DNA of 64,000 bases from Bog-473 sp963744225 (GTDB lineage Bacteria > Actinomycetota > Acidimicrobiia > Acidimicrobiales > RAAP-2): positions 992,001 through 1,056,000 of the forward strand of contig CAVUSV010000004.1 of assembly GCA_963744225.1 (NCBI GenBank), in the 5' to 3' direction. The translations under genes were made by a program, and so were the position numbers. Each line of letters starts with the position of its first letter. Position 1 is the stretch's first letter. Shown piece by piece: positions 1 through 7,003 of the stretch. The notes under the pieces are model-generated. The model worked only from the letters and a program-made list of their open reading frames with translations, did no database searches and was not told where the DNA came from.

Positions 1-309
1 TCGTGCGTTGCGGACCAGTTTTCGGCCGCGATTTGTTGGTCCGGAACGAGGTCGGTCTGGCGACCTCACGCATGTTGGGCGGATCGCTACCCTCTGCAGT
101 CCAGAGTGCTCACGGGGGGACCTTCCAAGCAGATGGCCCGAACCGGCGATGGTCGTCCCCGCGGTGCCCCCTATGTTGCACCCTGCGTCGTCTTCGTTCA
201 ACAACGCTGTCGGCACGAAACTTAGTATCCGAAGCAACTCGTCATCACACCAAGGTAGGTGAAGGCAAGGTCGGTGGCTGGCGCAGGAGTGAACAAGCGT
301 GAAGCGCCG
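1..309. other. No gene recognised at the left edge
   Basis: Open frames exist on both strands, but none has a recognisable family, a convincing ribosome binding site or a sensible composition. The stretch lies downstream of the MFS gene's stop codon, so it may hold that gene's terminator, but I see no clear hairpin with a T-run. A gene entering from the left edge cannot be excluded. Confidence 0.5.
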
Positions 310-1698
310 TCATGTCCGCGCAACTCTTTGAGCCGGGAGGAGCGTCGCCGCCCCGAGTCCGACCACCGCGACAACAGCAAGAGCGATCATCGCCGCGGCA
401 TAGGACGCTTTGGTGAGGCTGGAAACCAAGATGGTTCCAGCCACTGCGGTGCCGAGGCACGATCCGAGGTTGGAGATACTCCGCGACAATCCCGAAATCT
501 CACCCTGTAGGTTCTCCGGGAAAGCGGATTGCACGACGTTCACCGATGGAGTCAGCATCACCCCGACCCCTATCCCGATCAACAGGAGTCCTGGAGCGAA
601 GGCCCAGGCGCTCGGTGAGCCCTTGACAAGAGCGAGCAGAATCGCGATGCCCGCCATCGCTGTAGCAAAGCCGGAAATGATCAGCGCTCGTTGCGTATAC
701 CTCTTTGCAAGCCGTTCGGCGAGCAGCGACGAGGCCAAGATGCCGCCGGTTGCCGCCGTAAAGATCACACCCGTTTGGATCGCGTTGTAGCCCCGCTCGA
801 CTTGCAGGTATGCGGAGACGACGAACGCGGTGCCCATGAGTAGCAGCCATTGCACGTTCTGTGTGACGAGGCCGAGGTTGGACGTTCGGATTCGGAAGAC
901 TCCGGTGGACAGCAACGCCTCCTGACCTCGGCGTTCGCGGGCTCGGATATGGACGAAAAACAGACCGAGCAACAAGCCACCGAGAATCACCAAGACGACC
1001 GTGATGAGGACGTCATTGTCGGCTGCGAGCACGCCCAGGACGACTAGCACCAAACCGACCGCGGATAGGACCGCACCGAGGATGTCGAAGGGTCGGTTCG
1101 GGTCGGGTGCAACGGGGTCGATGATCGAGCGGCTCAGCCAGACGATCACGGCGATGATGACAGCCTGGAAAACGAAGGCCGCCCGCCAGCTGATTGCAGT
1201 CGTGATCACACCGCCGATAAGTGGACCCGCAGCGGCGCCGACTCCACCCATGCCCGTGATAACTCCGAAGGCTCGTGCCCGCGACGTCACATTGTCGAAG
1301 AGCAGTGTCGTCAGGATGTATACAGGAGGTATCAACAGCGCAGTGCCGACACCCTCGAGAATTGAGTTACCAAGGATGAGGACGCCCAGGCCAGGCGCGG
1401 CCGCACTCAGCAACGCCCCGATGCCGTAGATGATGAGCCCGAAGGTGAAGCACCGCTTGCGGCCCCATCGGTCGGTTAGTTTCCCGCCCGGAATCATGAG
1501 CGCCGCCATCACTAACAGAAAGACGGTGATCGCGATCTGTACTCCCTGAACAGTCGTGTTCAGGTCGTGGCTGATATCAGTGATCATGACGTTCATGTTC
1601 GAGCCCGCGAAACTGCAGATGAACTGCGCGAGAGCGAGCGGTACCAGGATCTTGCGCAGGGAGTCCCGCGACCGTCCAGCGTCGACACCTTCAGTCAT
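310..1698 (-). CDS. MFS transporter, DHA2-type drug/proton antiporter
   Basis: A 462-residue major facilitator protein of the inner membrane. The translation is a series of hydrophobic helices, and the length suits the 14-helix DHA2 subfamily, which exports drugs or metabolites using the proton gradient. Motif A (GGKLTDRWGRKR) is at residues 71-82, after the second helix. The antiporter motif C region (GMGGVGAAAGPLIGG) is at about 149-163. The N-terminus is short and basic, as expected for a cytoplasmic start, and the ATG at 1698 gives a family-typical length. It stands alone on the minus strand, with a 0.5 kb upstream region and no adjacent regulator, so the substrate is unknown. The family call is firm; the substrate is not. 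Confidence 0.85.
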   Translation of the reverse strand: MTEGVDAGRSRDSLRKILVPLALAQFICSFAGSNMNVMITDISHDLNTTVQGVQIAITVFLLVMAALMIPGGKLTDRWGRKRCFTFGLIIYGIGALLSAAAPGLGVLILGNSILEGVGTALLIPPVYILTTLLFDNVTSRARAFGVITGMGGVGAAAGPLIGGVITTAISWRAAFVFQAVIIAVIVWLSRSIIDPVAPDPNRPFDILGAVLSAVGLVLVVLGVLAADNDVLITVVLVILGGLLLGLFFVHIRARERRGQEALLSTGVFRIRTSNLGLVTQNVQWLLLMGTAFVVSAYLQVERGYNAIQTGVIFTAATGGILASSLLAERLAKRYTQRALIISGFATAMAGIAILLALVKGSPSAWAFAPGLLLIGIGVGVMLTPSVNVVQSAFPENLQGEISGLSRSISNLGSCLGTAVAGTILVSSLTKASYAAAMIALAVVAVVGLGAATLLPAQRVART

Positions 1699-1890
1699 GT
1701 GGCGTCCTACCTGGTGAACGAAACGTCATACGAACGTTGCGAGGCGTCAGTATGCATCAAGTCCAGGCTGTCACGCTCAGGCTGCGAGCGCTGGGTTCAT
1801 CCGCCTACAAAAGTCTAGGCGGGTATCCGGTCCATGGCTCCAGCGCATGGGAAGTCGTGGTGGCGACGAGCGTCTCGGACAACAGCACCT

Positions 1891-2004
1891 ATGAAACGAT
1901 TGGCGCTGTCTTTAGGCATCATGACGGGGTTCGTGGCGATCGGAGCCGTTATCAACCCTGGCAACGGTGGTGGGCGGCGTATCGAAGGAACAGGCAATCC
2001 GTAG
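1891..2004 (+). CDS. Possible small single-helix membrane peptide (37 aa)
   Basis: A short open frame starts ATG-AAA-CGA and encodes a basic N-terminus followed by a hydrophobic stretch (residues 4-21, LALSLGIMTGFVAIGAVI) and a Gly/Arg-rich polar tail. That is the layout of a small membrane or secreted peptide. There is no good Shine-Dalgarno sequence before the ATG and no homologue I can name, so the case rests only on the amphipathic pattern. It lies in an otherwise empty 0.5 kb region. Chance hydrophobic frames are common in DNA of this composition, so confidence is low. Confidence 0.25.
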   Translation: MKRLALSLGIMTGFVAIGAVINPGNGGGRRIEGTGNP

Positions 2005-2110
2005 CCGTACGTAGAGGACTAACCGCTCTGCGATTCGACCTTCCCGGTTGCTGTAGGACCGTGTCGTATGTTGCGGTCGCTCCGATCCATCCGCAGTCCA
2101 GTGTCACCGT

Positions 2111-2143
2111 GGGAAATGGCTGGGAAATAGCTGGGAAAACGAT
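2111..2143. repeat. Three tandem 11-bp units beginning GGGAAA
   Basis: GGGAAA recurs at 2111, 2122 and 2133, each starting a unit of the form GGGAAATRGCT, with the third unit diverged. The 11-bp period puts the copies on one face of the helix. They lie 84-116 bp upstream of the DUF6325 start, so they could be an activator-binding array; this is inference only. Confidence 0.4.
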
Positions 2144-2226
2144 TGATGTATGCCCCCGTCGCATCGGCCCGCAGTTTGCAGTACTTTCAACCCGGAGACG
2201 TTCGTTGACTCGAAAGGTGGCCGGAG

Positions 2227-2661
2227 ATGGCAGACGAAACCGCCCTTGGCCCGATCAGTTATCTGATCGTCGAGTTCCCCGGCAACAAGATGACAGGTGA
2301 AGGCTTCGCCATCCTGCTCGATCTCGTTGACCGCGGTGTTATTCGGATCCTCGACCTCATGTTCGTAACCAGGGATTCTGGTGGATCGATGCGAGCGCTC
2401 GAACTCCAGGACATCGACCATGACGGACAGTTCGATCTCGCCGTCTTCGCAGGTGCATCGTCGGGTCTGCTGAGCGAGAGCGATCTCTCTGAGGCGGCAT
2501 CAGTGATCGAGCCGGGGTCTGCAGCCGGCATCTTGATCTTCGAGAACCGCTGGGCCACGCCCTTCATCCAAGCGTTGCGTCGCGGCAAAGCAGAACTCGT
2601 CTCCGCCGGCTACATCCCGCAAACACACCTTGCCGAGGCCCTCGACGCCGCCGAAGGCTGA
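2227..2661 (+). CDS. DUF6325 family protein
   Basis: A 144-residue soluble protein that reads as a member of the actinobacterial DUF6325 family, related to the DUF1269-type membrane-associated proteins. Recognisable features are the early LIVEFPGNKMTGE segment, a central Asp-rich part (LQDIDHDGQFDLAVF), and the closing segment with FENRWATPF and a helix ending in ALDAAEG. No enzymatic motif is visible and the family has no established biochemical role. An AAAGGTGG-like ribosome binding site lies 7 nt before the ATG. It leads a compact run of three same-strand genes, followed 23 bp later by a SHOCT protein, a neighbourhood I associate with this family. Local base composition is less GC-rich than in most of the window. 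Confidence 0.75.
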   Translation: MADETALGPISYLIVEFPGNKMTGEGFAILLDLVDRGVIRILDLMFVTRDSGGSMRALELQDIDHDGQFDLAVFAGASSGLLSESDLSEAASVIEPGSAAGILIFENRWATPFIQALRRGKAELVSAGYIPQTHLAEALDAAEG

Positions 2662-2684
2662 TCCAAAGAAGGAAGGACGAGTCC

Positions 2685-2951
2685 ATGCCGCTTCTCCGAG
2701 GCATCGCACGCACCGCAGCAATCGCTGGAACGGCCACAGCCGTGTCGAATCGCGTTTCGCGTCGGCAGCAAAATCGATGGGCACAACAGGACGAGCAGCA
2801 GTATGCGCAGCAGCAATACGTCCAACAGCCGGCGCCGGCACCCGCTCCAGACCCCATCGCACAGCTGAAGGATCTCGCCGATCTCAAGTCCCAGGGAATC
2901 CTCACCGATGCCGAATTTGCGACTCAGAAGGCGAAGATTCTCGCGTCCTGA
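2685..2951 (+). CDS. Small SHOCT-domain protein
   Basis: An 88-residue protein in three parts: a basic N-terminus with a weakly hydrophobic stretch (residues 4-21), a Gln/Pro/Ala-rich linker with repeated Tyr-Ala-Gln (about 30-58), and a C-terminal SHOCT domain (about 59-88). The SHOCT domain carries the usual pattern of a short helix, Gly, Leu-Thr/Asp, then Glu-Phe and a lysine-rich helix (ILTDAEFATQKAKIL). SHOCT domains are short C-terminal oligomerisation or tethering modules with no catalytic role. GGAAGGA lies before the ATG as ribosome binding site. Its SHOCT domain is nearly identical to that of the next gene, so the two proteins may associate or compete for the same partner. Function is otherwise unknown. 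Confidence 0.75.
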   Translation: MPLLRGIARTAAIAGTATAVSNRVSRRQQNRWAQQDEQQYAQQQYVQQPAPAPAPDPIAQLKDLADLKSQGILTDAEFATQKAKILAS

Positions 2952-3148
2952 ACCGGTCCCTAAATCGGATTAACTCTGGCACCAAGGGACGAGGTGAGAT
3001 ACCACTGAGCAACCTCAACACAGATGACAGTTCGCCACCATCGATGAAGTCGCGCTGCATTTGATGACTGTGACGATTCGGTGAGGCGTCGCTTGTAGCG
3101 GCGAACTGCACTCACTCTTGCTATTCCACAATGAAACAAGGAGGAAAA

Positions 3149-3553
3149 ATGCTTGCCGCCAGTTATCAATATCCGATTCTCGATTTCTTTCTGACGATGT
3201 TGTATTTCTTCCTCTTCGTCATCTGGATCTGGCTGTTGATCGCGGTGTTCATGGACATCTTCCGTAGTCACGACATGGGCGGCTGGTCCAAGGCCTTGTG
3301 GGCGATCTTCATTATCGTTCTGCCGTTCCTCGGTGTCTTCGTGTACCTCATCGCGCGGGGCGGCAAGATGCACGAGCATCAGGCCCAAGACGTTGCGGCA
3401 CAGCAAAAGGCCTTCGACCAATACGTGAAGCAGACAGCCGGGGCAGGTGACAGCACAGCTGACCAGCTGTCCAAGTTGGCCGATCTCAGGTCCCAGGGCG
3501 TCCTCACCGACGCCGAGTTCGAGGCGCAGAAGGCCAAAATCTTGGCGAGCTGA
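3149..3553 (+). CDS. PLDc_N / SHOCT membrane protein
   Basis: A 134-residue membrane protein. Two hydrophobic helices (about residues 10-34 and 48-68) enclose a short loop with the SHDMGGWSKALW signature of the phospholipase D N-terminal (PLDc_N) membrane module. A charged stretch follows, then a C-terminal SHOCT domain (about 105-134). No phospholipase catalytic domain is present, so this is a membrane anchor or adaptor rather than an enzyme. I chose the ATG at 3149 over 3131 because AAGGAGG sits just before 3149 at normal spacing, while the upstream ATG lies inside that region and has none. The gene closes the DUF6325-SHOCT set; a role in envelope stress is plausible but unproven. Confidence 0.8.
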   Translation: MLAASYQYPILDFFLTMLYFFLFVIWIWLLIAVFMDIFRSHDMGGWSKALWAIFIIVLPFLGVFVYLIARGGKMHEHQAQDVAAQQKAFDQYVKQTAGAGDSTADQLSKLADLRSQGVLTDAEFEAQKAKILAS

Positions 3554-3979
3554 GCGGGTGTTCCCACAGCGCGGGAAGGGTCGTGCCGTCCCGGCATGCC
3601 CCGGATACTAGTGATGCTCACCCGAGCAGCCAGAGCGCATGATTCGCCGCCGCTGACGAAGTGCTGACCATTGTGATGAATATGGAAGCAGGCGCGGAAT
3701 CGCAGGCCCAACGGCCACAAAACATTCGACATGTGGCGCCCGGCCCGGCGTCGCAGTTCCACGCTGTTCCGCATTCACAAGGGCACTCCAAGGGGACGAA
3801 AACACGCCGCTATTAGTTACATGTGACTCTCGGGGGCGTGACCCAGCCCTTCAGCTCGGTGGCCGCAACCGCCGCCGGCGAGTCAGAAAGAGCTAGGAGC
3901 AGCTAGGCCAGGCCAATCAGGCAGTGTCCCTTTTTGGTCGCCTGCGGCAGAGATCCATAGTCGGCCAGCCACACACGGC
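3554..3979. other. Gene-free interval
   Basis: About 430 bp between the SHOCT-PLDc_N gene and the ArsR promoter. Small open frames are present on both strands, but none has a recognisable domain or a supported start. A weak five-pair hairpin (TGCCG, then CGGCA) lies about 35 bp past the stop of the preceding gene with no T-run, so I do not call it a terminator. Confidence 0.45.
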
Positions 3980-4017
3980 TTGACAACATCCATCCGTTAG
4001 AGCTAACTAACCGTTAG
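3980..4017 (+). promoter_or_regulatory. Promoter and candidate ArsR operator, probably leaderless
   Basis: TTGACA at 3980-3985 is a consensus -35 box. A TAACTA hexamer at 4004-4009, 18 bp further on, can serve as -10. Transcription would then begin at or within a few bases of the GTG start at 4017, giving a leaderless mRNA, which is common in actinobacteria. The same bases carry a symmetric array: GTTAG (3996-4000), CTAAC (4003-4007), CTAAC (4007-4011) and GTTAG (4013-4017), with CCGTTAG repeated at 17-bp spacing. An array covering -10 and start is where an autorepressing ArsR protein would bind. Confidence 0.55.
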
Positions 4018-4352
4018 TGGATACTCACCAAGAGGACACGGTGTGGGAGGCGCTGGGAGACCGGACCAGGCGAGAGATCGTCCTGCGCCTGACCGAAGGG
4101 CCGAAGCCTGTCGGTGAACTGGCCACGTACCTACCCGTGAGCCGATCCGCGGTGTCCCAGCACCTGAAGGTGTTGAAGGATGCAGGGCTGGTCGCCGAGC
4201 GGGCGGTGGGCACACGCCGGATCTACCGCGTGAACGAGGTTGGGGTCCTCGCCCTGCGCGACCAGCTCGACACCTTCTGGAATCGGGCGCTGAGTGGCTA
4301 CCAGGACCTTGTCGAAGAACCGCCGGAGGAGAAGTCAGAACATGGCAAATGA
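4017..4352 (+). CDS. ArsR/SmtB-family winged-helix repressor
   Basis: A 111-residue regulator made almost entirely of one winged helix-turn-helix domain. Readable landmarks are WEALGDRTRREIVLRL (helix 1-2, about residues 10-25), the recognition helix region SRSAVSQHLKVLKDAGLV (about 42-59), and the wing with VGTRRIYRV. It lacks the CxC metal-binding motif of ArsR and SmtB proper. It belongs to the subgroup co-encoded with SRPBCC/AHSA1 proteins, whose ligands are generally unknown. The GTG at 4017 follows a consensus promoter directly, with no room for a leader. The reading frame overlaps the next gene by 11 bp, so the two are translationally coupled. It probably represses its own operon through the GTTAG/CTAAC array at 3994-4017. 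Confidence 0.88.
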   Translation: MDTHQEDTVWEALGDRTRREIVLRLTEGPKPVGELATYLPVSRSAVSQHLKVLKDAGLVAERAVGTRRIYRVNEVGVLALRDQLDTFWNRALSGYQDLVEEPPEEKSEHGK

Positions 4353-4818
4353 TGCAGTTGTCCGTCGCCAGATCGTCGTCGACACATCAATCGAGCGTGC
4401 CTTTACCGCGTTCGTTGAGCGCTTCGGTGACTTCAAGCCGCCCGAGCACAACCTTCTGGGCGCCGACATCACCGAGACCCGGTTCGAGCCTCGAGTAGGT
4501 GGCCACATCTACGACCGCGCCGCCGATGGGAGCGAGTGCAGGTGGGCCCGGGTGCTTGCGTACGAGCCGCCCGATCGGGTCGTGTTCAGCTGGGACATCA
4601 GCCCCCAGTGGCAGCTCGAATCGGACGGGAGCAATACCAGCGAAGTCGAGGTCCGGTTCGTCGCGGAGACCCCGGAACGGACGCGCCTCGAGCTCGAACA
4701 CCGTCACCTCGATCGCCACGGACCCGGCTGGGAGTCGCTCCGCGAGGGTATCGATAGTGATCAGGGATGGCCGCTCTACTTGGCGCGCTACGCCGACGTC
4801 GTGACCGGGGGTCGCTGA
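4342..4818 (+). CDS. SRPBCC (AHSA1-like) domain protein
   Basis: A 158-residue protein of the START/Bet v1-like SRPBCC superfamily, a helix-grip fold with a deep hydrophobic pocket for small lipophilic ligands. The opening strand and helix (RQIVVDTSIERAFTAFVERF), the GGHIYDRAADGSECRW turn, the VVFSWDISPQW strand and the closing amphipathic helix near WPLYLARYAD all match AHSA1-type members of about 150-160 residues. I took the ATG at 4342, which overlaps the ArsR stop by 11 bp; a longer in-frame start exists but would extend far into arsR. Co-transcription with an ArsR regulator and a second SRPBCC gene is a common arrangement, but the ligand or reaction is unknown. Confidence 0.85.
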   Translation: MANDAVVRRQIVVDTSIERAFTAFVERFGDFKPPEHNLLGADITETRFEPRVGGHIYDRAADGSECRWARVLAYEPPDRVVFSWDISPQWQLESDGSNTSEVEVRFVAETPERTRLELEHRHLDRHGPGWESLREGIDSDQGWPLYLARYADVVTGGR

Positions 4819-5262
4819 GTGCCGCCGGTCACTGCCAGCATCGAGGTCGCCCGGCCGGGCCAGGAAGTGTTCGCTTATGCCACCGACCCGAGTCGCTTCT
4901 CGGAGTGGCAGAAGGGTGTCGTCAGCGGTCACATGGAAAGCGCTGGCGCTCCCCAGGTCGGGGATCGCTGTCTTACGACGCGGCGCATTGGACGTGCCGA
5001 CCGAGCGTCCACCGCCGAGGTCGTCCGCTTCGAACCGCCGCACCAGTGGAGCGTGCGCGGCGTGGACGGGCCCATCCGGGCCATCGTCGACCTCACGGTC
5101 GAGCCGCGCTCCGACACCAGCGCGCTCCTGACGATCGCCCTCGACTTCGAGGGCTACGGCATTGGCCGGCTCCTCGTCCCCCTCCTCGTGCGCCGAGAGG
5201 CACGACGGGAGATGCCGGTCAACGTGAAGACGCTTAAGCAGCGCATCGAGGGCACTGCGTAG
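4819..5262 (+). CDS. SRPBCC / polyketide-cyclase-like protein
   Basis: A 147-residue protein of the same SRPBCC fold as its neighbour but of the polyketide cyclase/dehydrase subfamily. It opens with a beta strand ending in ARPGQEVFAYATDPSRFSEW, a signature of this group, and has the paired strands FEPPHQWSVRGVDGPI and LLTIALDFEGYG before a C-terminal helix rich in Arg and Lys. The GTG start at 4819 abuts the TGA of the preceding gene with no gap, so the three genes form one operon. No catalytic residues can be assigned, because proteins of this fold act both as enzymes and as carriers. A short 130-bp gap then separates it from the convergent cyclase gene. Confidence 0.8.
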   Translation: MPPVTASIEVARPGQEVFAYATDPSRFSEWQKGVVSGHMESAGAPQVGDRCLTTRRIGRADRASTAEVVRFEPPHQWSVRGVDGPIRAIVDLTVEPRSDTSALLTIALDFEGYGIGRLLVPLLVRREARREMPVNVKTLKQRIEGTA

Positions 5263-5394
5263 CGAGCAGGGCCAGCGATCAGCGCCTGTTCGCTGTCGTG
5301 TACTCCTGACCGCCGGGATGCCACGTCGGCGGGCGTCGTCCATGCCGATCGTGCAGAACAAGCCGTTCGGTTCTGTCACTTGCGAGCGATCGAT

Positions 5395-6729
5395 TCAGTT
5401 CTCGACGCCGAACAGGCGCCAACTCCCGGGGACGCCCTTCAGCTCGCGTTCGCCGCGATCACGAAACTCGATGCCCGAGCCAACGACGAGGTCCTTGACG
5501 GTGCTCGAGACCAGAACCTCGTTCGGTGATGCCAAAGAACCGATCCGAGCGGCGATGTGAACGGCGAGACCGCCCAGATCGTTGCCTCTGACCTCGCACT
5601 CACCGGTGTGGAGACCCATGCGCAGTTCGATACCGAGGGCGCGGGTCGCGTCGACGATCACCTGGCCACAACGGATGGCTCGAGCCGGTCCATCGAATGA
5701 AGCGACGAAGCCGTCTCCCGTCGTATTGACCTCCCGACCTCGGAAGATCCGCAGTTGTTCGCGGACAATTTGATCATGGCGATCCAACAAGGACCGCCAC
5801 CGTTGATCACCCAGCGAGGCTGCACGTTCGGTTGATCCGACGATGTCCGTGAAGAGTACAGAGACCAGCACCCGGTCGATATCGGTTATTGGTCGCGTAC
5901 CGGTCAAGAACTCGGCCACTTCGTCGAAGATCACGTCCTGCTGGCTGAAGATCAACATGTCGTTGCCCGGCAGCGCGACGAACTTGGATCCCTCAATGTG
6001 CTCGGCCACATAACGCCCATGAGCAATGGGAAGAAAGCTTGGATTGTCGGCGCTCAGGACCAACGTGGGCGCCCGGAGGAGCGGGAGCACCGGGCGAACA
6101 TCGAGGTTGCGAAGCAGGTAGTCGTACTGTGCCGCCGCGGTTCTCGGGGTGACCGAGGACCGGAAGAGCCGAGCAAGAGCATCGCGGCGAACTGGATCTT
6201 CCGGGCCAGCTGCACCAGCAAGCGAGAGGAACTCCGGAGTACCCCAGTGGGTCCGGAGGAACTCGATAACGAAATCGAGTGCCTCAGATGTAAACCCGAT
6301 CGGATAGTCGTCAGCGATCAGATATCGTGCTGTGGTATTGCATAGCACAAGGGAATCGACCCGTTCGGGATGTGCAGCGGCGTAGAGGATCGCGATCGGG
6401 CCAGCGTCGACCGTCGCGAGGATGGATGTCTGCTCGGACCCGACCGCGTTGAGGACGCTCTCGATGTCTTCTGTCCATTCCTCCCATGTTGGTATGGCGT
6501 TACGCGGCACACCGTCAGATGCCCCTGTGCCTCGCCGATCGAGAAAGATCAAGCGGCGAAGCGACGCCAGCCGTCTGAGGAAGTCGGCAATGTCTGGGTC
6601 CTCCCACGCCATCTCGACGTTGCTGCCAAGTCCGTTGAAGAAGAGGAGGTCGGAGGGTCCTTCTCCGAGGACCTGGTAGGCAACGTCAGCATCCCCGATG
6701 GCCACGTACTTAGTGTCTGGACGGCTCAT
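5395..6729 (-). CDS. Class III nucleotide cyclase fused to an inactive alpha/beta-hydrolase fold
   Basis: A 444-residue two-domain protein. Residues about 1-265 read as an alpha/beta hydrolase (oxyanion region FFNGLGSNVEMAW, then FLDRRGTGASDG), the domain that precedes many actinobacterial cyclases. At the nucleophile elbow, relatives have G-x-S-x-G followed by GPxA; here the run is ATVDAGPIA, so the serine and both glycines appear to be lost and the domain is probably a sensor. Residues about 280-444 are a class III cyclase domain with the metal-binding aspartates in VLFTDIVGST and TTGDGF and a closing dimer segment (GLAVHIAARIG). The lysine usually before TTGDG is Asn, so base preference cannot be read. 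The ATG at 6729 is chosen because upstream residues match nothing. Confidence 0.82.
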   Translation of the reverse strand: MSRPDTKYVAIGDADVAYQVLGEGPSDLLFFNGLGSNVEMAWEDPDIADFLRRLASLRRLIFLDRRGTGASDGVPRNAIPTWEEWTEDIESVLNAVGSEQTSILATVDAGPIAILYAAAHPERVDSLVLCNTTARYLIADDYPIGFTSEALDFVIEFLRTHWGTPEFLSLAGAAGPEDPVRRDALARLFRSSVTPRTAAAQYDYLLRNLDVRPVLPLLRAPTLVLSADNPSFLPIAHGRYVAEHIEGSKFVALPGNDMLIFSQQDVIFDEVAEFLTGTRPITDIDRVLVSVLFTDIVGSTERAASLGDQRWRSLLDRHDQIVREQLRIFRGREVNTTGDGFVASFDGPARAIRCGQVIVDATRALGIELRMGLHTGECEVRGNDLGGLAVHIAARIGSLASPNEVLVSSTVKDLVVGSGIEFRDRGERELKGVPGSWRLFGVEN

Positions 6730-6923
6730 GGGAGAAGCAGTCTGACCTGCGATCCAGCTCGATGCTGAAGTTGTTCCTCGGCGAAGCTTCCTGCGCCACT
6801 CTCCAGCGTCATCACTGCAGAAGACACAGATGCGTGGGTCGTTCTGCCGCAGTTGCTGAAGGACCAGCGAGCTCCAGTGCACGGAGGGTGGAGGTGGTCG
6901 ATTGGGATCCCGCTCTCGTTTCC

Positions 6924-6956
6924 TTAGGGCACGTAGAGGGCACGCTGTGGGTGAAG
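6924..6956. repeat. Direct repeat, copy 1 (33 bp)
   Basis: This 33-bp unit contains AGGGCACG twice, separated by a short spacer, and ends GTGGGTGAAG. A second copy at 9670-9702 matches at 29 of 33 positions in the same orientation. The two copies bracket the FtsX-like permease gene, and copy 2 lies about 155 bp beyond the 3' end of tRNA-Phe. No integrase is present nearby. The pair may be the relic of an insertion or a shared intergenic element. Confidence 0.5.
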
Positions 6957-7003
6957 GACTTGGAGGATTTATCACGTCGGAGTGAGAATCGCGTCGGGGC
7001 TCG

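Larger units (their letters stand above)
1699..2226. other. Intergenic region between divergent genes
   Basis: Half a kilobase separates the MFS start (minus strand) from the DUF6325 start (plus strand), so promoters for both should lie here. Visible contents are a possible 37-residue membrane-peptide ORF at 1891-2004 and three helically phased 11-bp repeats at 2111-2143, both listed separately. A long plus-strand frame crosses most of the region and runs into the next gene, but it resembles no protein family and I did not call it. Confidence 0.5.

Noticed and set aside
1737..2300. 187-codon plus-strand frame across the region upstream of DUF6325
   Set aside because: No family resemblance, composition unlike nearby genes, and it overlaps the supported start at 2227. 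It looks like a chance frame.
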